Source of the DNA: Parastagonospora avenae f. sp. tritici 18332-5 | Taxonomy: Eukaryota > Ascomycota > Dothideomycetes > Pleosporales > Phaeosphaeriaceae | DNA: 64,000 nt | Direction: 5' to 3' | Assembly (NCBI GenBank): GCA_022559985.1 | Contig: JAFJTR010000030.1 | Coordinates: 62,001 to 126,000, forward strand | Shown here: one piece after another, positions 54,905 through 64,000 of the stretch | How positions within the stretch are numbered: the first letter of the stretch is position 1 | Layout of the letters: each line of letters begins with the position of its first letter | Program-made: the position numbers and the translations under genes | Notes under the pieces: generated by a model | Databases searched by the model: none | What the model saw: the letters and a program-made list of their open reading frames with translations, nothing else | Told to the model about the DNA's origin: nothing

Positions 54905-57305
54905 GCAACAGCAGCAACAGCAGCAACAGCAGCAACAACAACAGCAAAATCCCCAGTACCAATACCAGCAGTTCCTCAAGAATGTCGGCGCGCTCATGGC
55001 TCAACAACGCAGGCCGTTCAACTCTCAACCCACAGTTGCCGGACGACCGATAAACTTGCAGCAGCTCTACTCCGTAGTCATACGCTACAAGGGCCATCGA
55101 CTGGTTACACAATCGCAAGGTTGGCCAAAGATTGCTCAGTTGATGAACATCCACCCCCAGCAGTTTCCTAGTGCTGCCCAAGAACTCCAACAAATCTACG
55201 AACAGAACCTGGCCTTGTATGAGAGTGCGTATTTCCAAAGACAGAACGCTCTCAAGGGGGGCGTCCAACCGGGACAGCAACAGCAACAGGGACAGATGGG
55301 CGGAATGGGCTCGCAAATGTCGCCAACGAGGCCTCCTGTGCCTGGCGGTCAGAGCAATGTTTCTGCTCAGCAAGAGTATCTGCAGCAATTACAAAGATCT
55401 CAGGAAGCTATGAAGCAGCAGCAGCAGCAACAGCAGCGGCAGTCCGCGACTCCCATGCAACAAACGCCGCAACCGCAACAATTCGATCCCCCTTCACAAC
55501 CGCAACAGTCGACCCCTCTTCAGAGCAACGCATCTCTTCCGAGCATGAACGGCCACAGTACACCACAACCAGAAGGTAGCGCACGGAAAAGTTTGACCCG
55601 ACAACTGGAGGGCACACCAACGCAAGCCCGAGAGCCCAGCCAGGCGCTAGCATCGCCATCGAAGCCTGGGGAACCGGCAGTCCAAGCGGAGACAGCCTTG
55701 GTCAAGGTTGAAGACGCCGAGAAGCCAAAACCAGTAATTGAAAGGGACGATGGGATTCGCGTTTATCAGCCTCAATATCGACTGCAGGACAAATGGGGTG
55801 GGCTTGACTTCGAGTCACGCAACTTCGTCAATATGATTGAAGCCATCGTAACTTATAAACCAAACGCACCAATGCTGTCGGAGCTTGGTGCGATTGATAT
55901 ACGTGCGCTCACGATGAGCCTCCGGTCAGGGCTTCATGCAGAAACCCGACTTGCGCTGGACACGCTTACGCGGATAACATATGATAACACAATACAGCTT
56001 GATCTGGCCCAATGCGAAGACCTCACGGACGTGCTGGTGGACTTTGCGGAGGAGCAGCTAGAGATTCTCGGCAACGACAATCCCGAAGTTACTGATATTT
56101 TGGACCTGACTCCGTACGAGGATGTATTGCACCATTGCCGCGCGGAGGCTGCCACACTGCAAGACCTTCCAGAAGCAGGTTCGAAAGCGCACACCCTGGA
56201 CCGAACTGCCGATCGGTTATTGGCAATAACGACCATCTTTCGGAATCTATCGTTCCTGGAGGTGAACCACGCCACTTTGGTCAGCTTCCCGGTACTCAAA
56301 TTCATGTCCAACTTAATTCGGCTCGTCGGAACCCGCGTACTCTTACTACGGTCACATATCAACACCTTCGACTTTATGAAGGATATCGTTACCTTCTTCT
56401 CCAACACGGGCGCTAGGATCGAGTTACCTTCACGTGAGGACGCCTATGCCGTACTCCACTTCCTCTGTGCCTTCGCCCCTTGTCCTCGGCCAACCGAGCC
56501 AGTGAAGTTCACGCCCTTTAATCCTCAGATACATCGCTACCTCCCGTCCGCTGTCGACAGCCTGGCTAAGCTCCTGGCGCGCGATGACCCAAATCGAACA
56601 TATTACAAGCAGATCTTCATCAACGAAGCTACGTCCACGCCTTCTTACGATCTTCTGACCCGCGCCTTCGGCCTAGCCATCTCCGTCGCTCCAGATCGCA
56701 ACTACATCGAGAATAGGATGTACTCGATGCAGGGCCAGCCCGTCAAGGAAGTGCGCATGTTCGAAGCGCGTATCGCAGAGTCACGGAAAGCATACTTGAT
56801 GCAAGGCATGCTCGCGGCGGACATACTTGCCAGTCTGGCTCCCGGAGCAGAAAGCGGACTCTGTCGCTCATGGCTTGAATCAGAAGATGGCTGGGCAGGC
56901 AGTCTACTCAAATTCGCCATGTCGCTCTCCGCCACTGATGCTGCTATGCCCCACCAGCCTCCTCCGCCACAGAACATCCGTGGTCAGCGGCCCATGGAAC
57001 ACGACCGCGAAGGCTTCCATCTCATCGTCCATCGCGCGCTCTCCACACTCAAGAAACTGGGCGACAAATCAAAAGGCGGTGAGCCGCTGGTCAAGGGGGT
57101 ACAGACAAACGGCCATGCGTCCGACGCCATGGACGAGGATGATGACGACGACGATATGGACGTTTTCAGCTTCAACGGCACGTCGTGGAAAGTCAAGGCC
57201 GACATTCTCCCGCGCAAGGAGACGTTGCTGGGCGCCCTCTTGACAGCGCAACTGGATGTGCGGAGTTTGAACCAATTTTGTAAGATTGGATACCTGGATG
57301 AATGA
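54183..57305 (+). CDS. SWI/SNF complex subunit Swi1 (ARID domain)
   Basis: Subunit of the SWI/SNF chromatin remodeller, intronless, 1,040 residues. Residues 1-255 are Gln/Asn/Met-rich, with PGGMPGGMPGGM repeats at about 184-196 and an unbroken run of 35 glutamines (54843-54947). The ARID DNA-binding domain follows at about 265-345 (NLQQLYSVVIRYKGHRLVTQ, GWPKIAQLMNIHPQQFPSAA, QIYEQNLALYESAYF). A second low-complexity region precedes the conserved C-terminal half (WGGLDFESRNFVNMIEAIVT to LLTAQLDVRSLNQFCKIGYL), with an acidic DEDDDDDDMD stretch near the end. In yeast the N-terminal region is prion-forming; here that is only suggested by composition. Confidence 0.9.
54843..54947 (+). repeat. CAG/CAA microsatellite encoding 35 Gln
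   Basis: 35 consecutive CAG or CAA codons in Swi1, with an almost pure CAA core flanked by mixed CAG/CAA. A likely site of length variation between strains. Confidence 0.9.
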
Positions 57306-57741
57306 AAGTGGGGGGCGGGAGTATATTGGGTAAACGGAAACTGGATTGTACGTTATGAGATGTTTTGAGGCATGAGCGAAGTTTACACGCTTCTTTGACT
57401 AGTTGCTGCAGCTTCGTATGCAATATTCTTTTCAGTTCTGTATGTTTAGGTTGACTTATTTTGGTGTGTAGAAACGGGGATGTTGTGGAAATACCATGGG
57501 GAGACGTCATTCAATCAATCAATCAATCACGTTGCTGTTATTCATCTATCATAAATGCTTGTCACGACTTTCGTGGTTGTCTGTGGGCGCGACGAGGGTA
57601 TTCCCTCAACTCCATCTAAAATCCTGCAAAACACCAGTGTAAATGCTCCAAACCTGAACCCCCTCCAATGCAAATCTCATCACTTCGTAACATAACATCA
57701 CATCATCTAATCGCACACATCTACTTCCCACCACTCAATCC
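57306..57741. other. Intergenic, convergent 3' ends
   Basis: 436 bp between Swi1 and Jjj1 stops. A short (ATCA)n microsatellite lies at 57513-57529. Nothing else. Confidence 0.45.
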
Positions 57742-59464
57742 CTAACCTCCCTTTCCCTTCTTCTTCTTCCCCTTCCCCCCACCCCCTCCAGCAACAGGCA
57801 CACTCTTCAAAGCCGCATGTGTCGGCATATCAACCAAGTGCTGGTGCAGCTTCCTATTGCTAGGGAACGTCGCCTCGCAGCCCTGACACTTATGCGAGGA
57901 TTCAGTGCCCGCGGCTTCGGCTTGCTTCGCGGCTTTTTTTATGCGCTTTTTTGCAGCGGCGCCGAGTTTGGGAGTGTCGGAGGTTACGGTATCTGCTGTG
58001 GATGCGGTGTCTGCGGTGGATGCGTTCGTGGATGTTAGGCCGGTAAGGCGGGCTTCAATGGTGGAGCGGGAGGCGTATTCATCGTCTGAGGCAGAGGAAG
58101 AGGGTTCGAAGTCGTTGGGCTGGGCTGATTGAGGTGTGGATTGGATGTTGTCTTCGTCATCTTCTTGTTCAGCATCGTCTATGCCGTCGTCTCGTTCTTC
58201 GTTCTGATCTGCCCCTTCAGCTTTGACGTCGAGGTCTTCGGTTTTAGCTGTAATATCCTCGATGGAATCTTCCATGCCGTTTGTATCAGATGCGATACCC
58301 TCGACAGGAGTAAAGGCGTCGCTGCTCAGTACGTCGTCGTCGAGGTTGAGATGTGCGTTGTCTTTTTGCATTTTCCGCTTGAGTGCTGATATGGCTTTTT
58401 GGTGCTTCTTGCTCTTCTCGTGTGCATCATATTGGCGCTCGCTCTTGAACGTCTTGTTGCACGCAACGCACTCGTAGTGTTCTTCTTCAATCTCCTCCTC
58501 GGATTCCTCCTCCTGTTCGTCCGGTGGCCGAGCTGTTGCCCAGCTAGGCAGTGCTTGTGCTTCTTGCTCCAATTTTGCCATTTGCGCAGCACGCGCCTTT
58601 GCAGCCTGCGCTTTCCTTGCATCTCGCTGAGCTTTGGCTTGTTCGTCCGCAGACTTGGTGTTCGGCTTGTATCGTGGATCACGCTTGCGCACAAAGGCCA
58701 CGAGCGTTCTGACAGTATCGTTGAATTCTCGCTTGCCCTCATCGCGGAACTTTTGGTTTTCCTTCTCCATGGCTCGACGTGTGCGGCGGTCGGGTGCATC
58801 GGATAGGCGATACTGGTCCATCCACGCAAAGCTCTTCACTGTCGCGAACCCATTCCACGCTGCATAGAATTCGCGAACCACATCTTCGTGTGTATCGTCC
58901 TTGTGTCCGAATGTAGGGTAGTCCGGGATGCTCAGGTCCTCGTAGTCCGCCGCATATTCCTCCTCTTTAGCTAGCTGCTCAAATGTCTCCCTCACGTACC
59001 CAAAGAAGCCACTGGGTGAGTCGGAGAAGTCTACACTACCTCTGAACTTGCCCATCATCCGTGTCAAATCATGTGATGTCGTCATGCGCATGTTGCCCTG
59101 GTAGTGGTCTTCAGTCGCACCTTCCCCACTACCACCCCGCAGTATGTCTCCTTCGTGGGCATCATACCAGGCACGCTCTTGGTCGTCGGAGAGGACTTCG
59201 TAGGCGGTCTGGATCTCGGCGAAGAGGGCAGTGGTGCGTTCGGTATCGCCATGGTTGCGATCGGGATGGAGTTCGAGCGCTTTCTTGCGATATGCTTTTT
59301 TGAGTCTGGGGAAGGTTAGACGACATGTTCTCTGTATGACGCAAATGATCTTACTCGTCTTGGGTGGCTGTCCTCTCTACGCCTAGCAGTTCATAGTAGC
59401 TTGTCTTGACCTCGCCGCCACCGCCAGATGCTTCTCCCCCTCCAGTCGACTGTCCAGCGCCCAT
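57742..59464 (-). CDS. J-domain zinc finger protein Jjj1/DNAJC21
   Basis: Hsp70 co-chaperone of cytosolic 60S ribosome maturation (yeast Jjj1). Exons 59464-59355 and 59305-57742, 557 residues. The J domain spans roughly residues 20-90 (TSYYELLGVERTATQDELKK, HPD in ALELHPDRN). GFFGYVRETFEQLAKEEE and FYAAWNGFATVKSFAWMDQY are the family-specific segment. A charged coiled coil follows, then a C2H2 finger (YECVACNKTFKSERQYDAHE), a long acidic Ser/Thr-rich linker with repeated TASTADT, and a second finger (CQGCEATFPSNRKLHQH) before a Gly/Lys tail. An Ala/Gly start (MGAGQSTGGGEASGGGGE) differs from yeast. Confidence 0.93.
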
Positions 59465-60171
59465 TTTCGATCAGCCCGGAATATCACGAGTCGTGGCGCT
59501 AACATGTGAGTGGAGTGTTTTTATGTTCTAGAAACTGCGGCCGTCGGGAGTGTTTGCGGCCGATCAATGGTTTGCTATACTGCATATGACTGTGCGCAGA
59601 GAATATAATTGGTCTGGGCTACAGCGGCGAAAAGTCTGGCTCAGGGTCATAGGAAGGCAAGAACGCCGACAGAGACCTGTTATAGTCTAGCCAGAGTACC
59701 GTCTCAACTAAATGTTTCTAAAGTGCCCATGTCGTGATTTGCTTTTCTTCATAAGGATGCCTTTGCCCCGCGCATCGTCAATGAGCATCATTTGGAGTAA
59801 TCTGCATTGTGAAGAATACGACTAGCGGCCATTTCTCGTCCCTGGATTGGATCACGAAGCGCATGACCTGCGAACTTGGAACGCCGCACTCAGAACTGGC
59901 GACTCAACAACCACGAAATCCCTCACCTCATCATTTCGACTCATTCTCGACATCTTCATCGCGACCTTGGTACCTGCCTCACATCTTTGAAAGCGCCAGG
60001 GACCGTCGATCAGATCGCAAGCGTCGACTTTGGGAATCCTAGCCTGGCCCGTGGTACCGGAACCACGCCGCTGCAACCAGAGCCCTTCGTGGGCCCACGT
60101 GCGACTCTTACAGGCTGACAGGCTGCGATCGCCCAGCCCTACCACCACCAAACCACGGTTCACCTGTAACC
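59465..60171. promoter_or_regulatory. Divergent promoter region, Jjj1 / SPX-RING
   Basis: About 710 bp. CACGTG at 60096-60101 (minus-strand reading GCACGTGGG) lies 70 bp upstream of the SPX-RING start and is listed separately. Other sequence is unremarkable. Confidence 0.45.
60094..60102 (-). promoter_or_regulatory. Candidate Pho4/NUC-1 E-box
   Basis: GCACGTGGG on the minus strand matches the high-affinity Pho4 site, near the SPX-domain gene start at 60172. CACGTG boxes are common, so binding by a phosphate regulator is inferred from gene content only. Confidence 0.4.
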
Positions 60172-61826
60172 ATGAAGTTCGGCCAAGCTTTCAAGCAGAG
60201 CCTCAAGAACGAGGGTTTCCCACCCGAATGGGTCGATTCTGCCATTTCTTACTCGCAGCTCAAAAAGTGCATCAACAGACTCACTGATGAGCTGCGACAG
60301 GTGGGGCTCGATCCAGAGACCCTGTCGAAGCTGCTGAAGCATGTCGAAGACTTCAATGCCGCGACTAGTCAAGACGACGACCAAGAACGACCTTTTGAAT
60401 ACATCCTGAACTGGGACGAATCCACAGAGGCAGCGAGCAAGTCCCGCAAGCCTTTTCAACCCAAACTCCTCTTCTATGTCAACGAAGCGACTGGCGACTT
60501 GCACAGTGCCAAGCTCGATGAAGAGACGAAGCAAAAGCTACAGATGCTGGCTGTAGAGACTGGCATGACACAGCTGCGTGTGTTTGAAGACGCTGGCTCG
60601 TCCAAGGACTCTCGCGATTCTTTCGATCTCTCTAGCCCGACTAGCCCGACCAGTCCTACTCACCAAAATGGTGCCAAATACAGGCCGGGCTACAGGACTG
60701 TTGAGGTGCCTTTGAACTCTGATACTGAGTTTCTCACACGTCTTAGCACCGAGGTGTCAGGGCTAGAGAAGCTGCAAAAACAAGAGGAGAAGAGAATGCA
60801 CGTTCAAATTGAAGAGCTCGGGAAGGAAGTAGCTAGAATGACGAATCCTGACAAGAAATCGAATCGCAAGACACTCGCAGCTTGGCGTCAAGTCTTCCAA
60901 ATGTATGTCGAGGAGGGCATCTTCTTTGGCAACACAGAAAGCGACCACAAGTCACATGATGCGGACAAAGCCATGCAAAGACTTGCCGAGTTCTCAAACA
61001 AAGTCGCTCAGGCGGGCATAGTAGAAACCATGCAGAAGAAGGACAACATGAAGGCGCTCAACATGTTCATGCACGTCAACCGCGAGATTCTACAAGGCCT
61101 TCGCTTTGGAGAGATCAACCACAGCGCCATGGTGAAGATCTTGAAGAGTATGAATACACCATCATTGCTTCTTTCCCACTGAATGCTGACGGGATCTACA
61201 GAATTCGACAAAAGGACAGCCCTTGGCGTGAAACAGACATTTCCACGACAAGTGGAGTACCCCGAGTTCTCAGAACATCTCGCCAAAGCTGTTTGCGCCG
61301 AAGTCAATACCCAGATCTTGAGCAACATCCCCCAAATCGACGATTACTCGTGTCCGATGTGCATGGAGATCAAATGGCGCCCGGTCAAGCTTCGGTGCGA
61401 CCACGTATTCTGTATCCGCTGTTTAATCGTCATGCAAAACAACAAGCAGCACAATTGCCCCTTCTGCCGCGAACCCACCGTCTTCGACGCAAATTCAGGT
61501 ACGTCATGCTCACACCATATACGAGATCCAGGGATCACTGACTAATGCCAACCTAGACAACCTTGATCACGAACTCGCCGCCTTCTTGAAGAAGTGGTTC
61601 CCGGACGAAGTCAAGACTAAGCAACGTTACAACGAGCTCATGGCGGGCGTTGATCAGTATGGAGAGGTGTATGCTACTCAAAAGTGCGTAGCTATGTGAT
61701 GAACTCCCCCTTCCCTGTCGCTTGCTAAGATTAAGTAGGTTTCTGAGAAGCGGGTCGCTATGGTAAGTTCTGCTAGATACTGTGACGAAGACCCACGCTA
61801 ACTAATCTGACAGGCATATGGTGTAA
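60172..61826 (+). CDS. SPX domain - RING finger protein (predicted E3 ubiquitin ligase)
   Basis: Five exons: 60172-61147, 61202-61498, 61557-61683, 61739-61762 (24 nt) and 61814-61826, 478 residues. The SPX domain starts MKFGQAFKQSLKNEGFPPEW and continues through ISYSQLKKCINRLT to EILQGLRFGEINHSAMVKIL; Lys/Tyr-rich surfaces here bind inositol pyrophosphates in this family. The RING follows: YSCPMCMEIKWRPVKLRCDH, FCIRCLIVMQN, NCPFCREP (C3HC4 pattern). The tail KKWFPDEVKTKQRYNELMA is conserved, and the last 12 residues depend on a micro-exon. The same SPX+RING layout occurs in plant NLA, an E3 ligase for phosphate transporters. Substrates in fungi are not known to me. Confidence 0.92.
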
Positions 61827-63020
61827 ATGTTTGGATGGCAGTTTGTTTGCAGAATCGTTTGATGATACCCACACCCAAGAGAGTAAATTTCAATTATTTT
61901 TAAATGCATGCCTCAACTCAACAACTATATGCTCAATTTCAAACACTGCATGTTGTTTGGGCAACAGAACTTCACATGATTGACAGCAGATCAAGGGTAA
62001 TGATGATGTGTCGTACTGGATCTCGGAAGAGTAAAACTTCCGGTTGATGCATCACGCACTCCACAGCTCAACACGACCCTGTGCAATGGTCGGCCGATGT
62101 CAACGCGACAGCTTCTATACTTGGTAGCATCGGATTGTACGTAAAGCATCCCACCGCTAATCGTTTGAGCGATGCTGATCTACCACGTCGGAACCGGGGA
62201 AGAGGTCGCCGGCCCATGGAAGGACAAAGCTTCGACCCAACGGTACGCACATTGCACTCAGGTGTCATTGCGCCTTGACCGTACTTTGAACATAATACCT
62301 TAGAAATATTGTCCAAGCAGTTGCCCAAGCACTGCTGCACGCACTGCCAGCTGTCTAAACCCACCATTACGAGGGAAAAGTAACATCGTCTTGTGATCTT
62401 CCATCGTGTTCGACTGCAGGCGTCATGTCTCCCAATGAAAATCGCCCCTCCCAATCCCAATGCGAATGTTTAGTTTCGAAGGCATATCCTCGGCATGATT
62501 GTTTTCTGGAGACGATATTTCTGTTTCTATTTCGAGCGGCCTGCCGGCCGAGGCCGTCACCAATCAGAGTTCGACAAGGAGGCGCGCTTTACTTCCTTCG
62601 GCTACTCGCCAAGAGCTTCGGGCCTATGCCGTGGCAATTGCAACGTCACTTCCGCCCAAAACCCTCTTAAACGGTCATGGGTGGGGGGCGCGCCACAGCC
62701 GGTGCTGGCCAGTCTAGGGTCACAAAACTGGGGATACGATAATTTACGCTCGTGTTCTGACTGGATGAAGTCATAGCGTTGCAGTTTTGGTCGTCGGCGC
62801 CGAGTATGGGCACTGTTAAGCCTCGTTGAGGACAAGCTCTGAACGGGAGATGATGTAGTACAAGGGGAGGAAATACGAGAAGCCATCTGAATATATAAGA
62901 GATGGAATGCTGCATGCTTTAAGCCTCCATCCAAACATCAACTCAACACCTCTACACTAATCCTTAATCAACACAACTACCACTTCCAAACTTCAACAAC
63001 ATAAACCCCAAACCATCAAC
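61827..63020. promoter_or_regulatory. Upstream region of the PhiA-like gene
   Basis: 1.2 kb with a TATA box near its end (separate entry). Frames around 62080-62770 show no domain or consistent codon usage. The last 100 bp are A/C-rich (CAACTCAACACC-type), typical for highly expressed fungal leaders. Confidence 0.45.
62892..62899 (+). promoter_or_regulatory. TATA box of the PhiA-like gene
   Basis: TATATAAG, 122 bp upstream of the ATG at 63021, followed by an A/C-rich leader. Together with strong codon bias in the gene it indicates high expression. Confidence 0.6.
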
Positions 63021-63650
63021 ATGAAGTTCACCGCCGCCGCCGCCGCTGCCTCCATGGCCGCTCTCTCCTCCGCCCTTCCTCAGGCCTCTTCTCCCTTCCC
63101 TAAGCCCGAGGCTGGTGACATCTTCCGTCTGATGTCTCTCCGCACCGGCACCGCCATCCAGTACGGCGACGTCCAGGCCAGGGAGGGCAGCCTCGTCATC
63201 AACTCGCCCGACCAGAACAACAAGACTTGCATCGTCAACGGCGACCGCGACAACACCACCAGCGGCATCAACTACGCCTCCTTCTCCCTCGAGGAGGAGA
63301 CTGGCAGCGTCTACATCTACACCTTCAACCCCCCTCTCCAGCTGTACGTCGACCGCAGCGGCATGGGCCAGGGCAACGTTCGCTACTCCACCGGCGTCCA
63401 GCCCATCGGCAAGAACCAGGAGCGTGGCCCCTTCAAGATCAACGATGACGGCGACCTCGTCTTCGCTGCCGGTGGTCTCTCCGGCGACGTTGGCTTCCAG
63501 GCTTGCCCCGGCGCTGTCGGCGGTGGCTGGAAGATCTGGCTCTCTGGCGTAGATAAGCCTGCTGGCTCTGAGGGATGCACTCCCTTCACCATGAAGGCGC
63601 TCAAGGAGTCCGAGCCCAAGAAGTGCCTCTACTCCTCTGCTCCCGCTTAA
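63021..63650 (+). CDS. PhiA-like secreted cell wall protein
   Basis: Intronless, 209 residues, with a signal peptide MKFTAAAAAASMAALSSALP (cleavage near Ala18). The body matches the PhiA family of Aspergillus, a cell wall protein tied to phialide and conidium development: FRLMSLRTGTAIQYGDV, YVDRSGMGQGNVRYSTGVQP, GKNQERGPFKINDDGDLVFA, EGCTPFTMKALKE and a C-terminal Cys. Codons end in C at most third positions (GCC, TCC, AAC, CTC), far more than in neighbours, as in very highly expressed fungal genes. Two NxT/S sequons (NKT, NTT) may be glycosylated. Could also be a secreted antigen-type protein at the hyphal or conidial surface. Confidence 0.85.
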   Translation: MKFTAAAAAASMAALSSALPQASSPFPKPEAGDIFRLMSLRTGTAIQYGDVQAREGSLVINSPDQNNKTCIVNGDRDNTTSGINYASFSLEEETGSVYIYTFNPPLQLYVDRSGMGQGNVRYSTGVQPIGKNQERGPFKINDDGDLVFAAGGLSGDVGFQACPGAVGGGWKIWLSGVDKPAGSEGCTPFTMKALKESEPKKCLYSSAPA

Positions 63651-64000
63651 ATGCCTGAGCTAGTCGAGACTTTTTGGGGAGTGTACATATTGATAGTCAT
63701 CGACTACGGGACTTTGTTTTCTAGTGTATATATATGATCGCATTTGAGCATCTGCATAGCCTTTGTTTTATAATCAGCTAGAATTGGAAATGGTAATGTT
63801 CATTCAAACAACCCGTTTACTCTTGCCGTGACTACTGAACCTTTAAATGACAAACAAAGCTCCAATTCTGTAAACTTGCTAGTCTTGACATTGAGCAAAG
63901 CAACGGGAGCCCGACTACCACGACCATTCCACCCACCACACTCCAGCACCACGAAACAAACAAAACAACACGAAACCCACGCTCACCACGTGCATCCCAA
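63651..64000. other. Terminal intergenic
   Basis: 3' flank of the PhiA-like gene. The A/C-rich end (ACGAAACAAACAAAAC near 63951) resembles a leader of a further plus-strand gene that would begin outside the window. Confidence 0.35.

Noticed and set aside
1..64000. Possible secondary-metabolite cluster from the decarboxylase, FMO, transporter and alcohol dehydrogenase
   Set aside because: They are spread over 28 kb between housekeeping genes, with no backbone synthase or cluster regulator.

Overview
This 64 kb window is nuclear DNA of a filamentous ascomycete, most likely a Dothideomycete (Pleosporales-like). The evidence is dense genes on both strands, mostly 45-70 nt introns with CTAAC/CTGAC branch points just upstream of the acceptor, conserved fungal protein families, a PhiA-type cell-wall protein and a fungal SPX-RING protein. 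The taxonomic rank is inference; no rRNA, tRNA or mitochondrial marker was recognised.

Layout. 1-12.1 kb: 3' part of an OSBP-type lipid-transfer protein (+), an unknown coiled-coil protein (-), a PLP-dependent decarboxylase (-), and an Sgs1/BLM-type RecQ helicase (+). 13-24.8 kb: MFS sugar transporter (+), flavin monooxygenase (-), ureidoglycolate lyase (-), eIF2A (+), GCNA/SprT-like protease (-). 25.9-32.7 kb: mitochondrial aconitase (-), Bud20-like zinc finger (+), Hikeshi (+), zinc alcohol dehydrogenase (+). 33.2-46.2 kb: TAF1 (-), Mss4-type PI4P 5-kinase (-), degenerate metallo-beta-lactamase-fold protein (-), C2H2/RING-like protein (+). 47.8-52.5 kb: a small unknown ORF (+), GRASP (-), Tgs1 (+), Rpt3 (-). 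54.2-63.7 kb: Swi1 ARID protein (+), Jjj1 (-), SPX-RING protein (+), PhiA-like secreted protein (+).

The genes are mainly housekeeping: genome maintenance (RecQ, SprT/GCNA), transcription (TAF1, Swi1), RNA and translation (Tgs1, eIF2A, Bud20, Jjj1), proteostasis (Rpt3, Hikeshi), membrane traffic and lipid signalling (OSBP, PI4P 5-kinase, GRASP) and metabolism. They do not form a biosynthetic cluster. Almost all gene models below were rebuilt by hand by joining frames across introns; in every complete model the exon lengths sum to a whole number of codons.

The less ordinary material is between genes: a TA-flanked 119 bp element with 34 bp inverted ends (4230-4348), a diverged repeat family in two places (about 3632 and 15171), and three degenerate direct repeats upstream of the SprT-like gene (24953-25252). 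Inside genes, the notable points are a GC-AG intron in aconitase, an intron that interrupts the zinc knuckle of TAF1, a 24 nt micro-exon in the SPX-RING gene, and a 35-glutamine run in Swi1. No CRISPR, no intact transposase and no obvious new multigene system were found.
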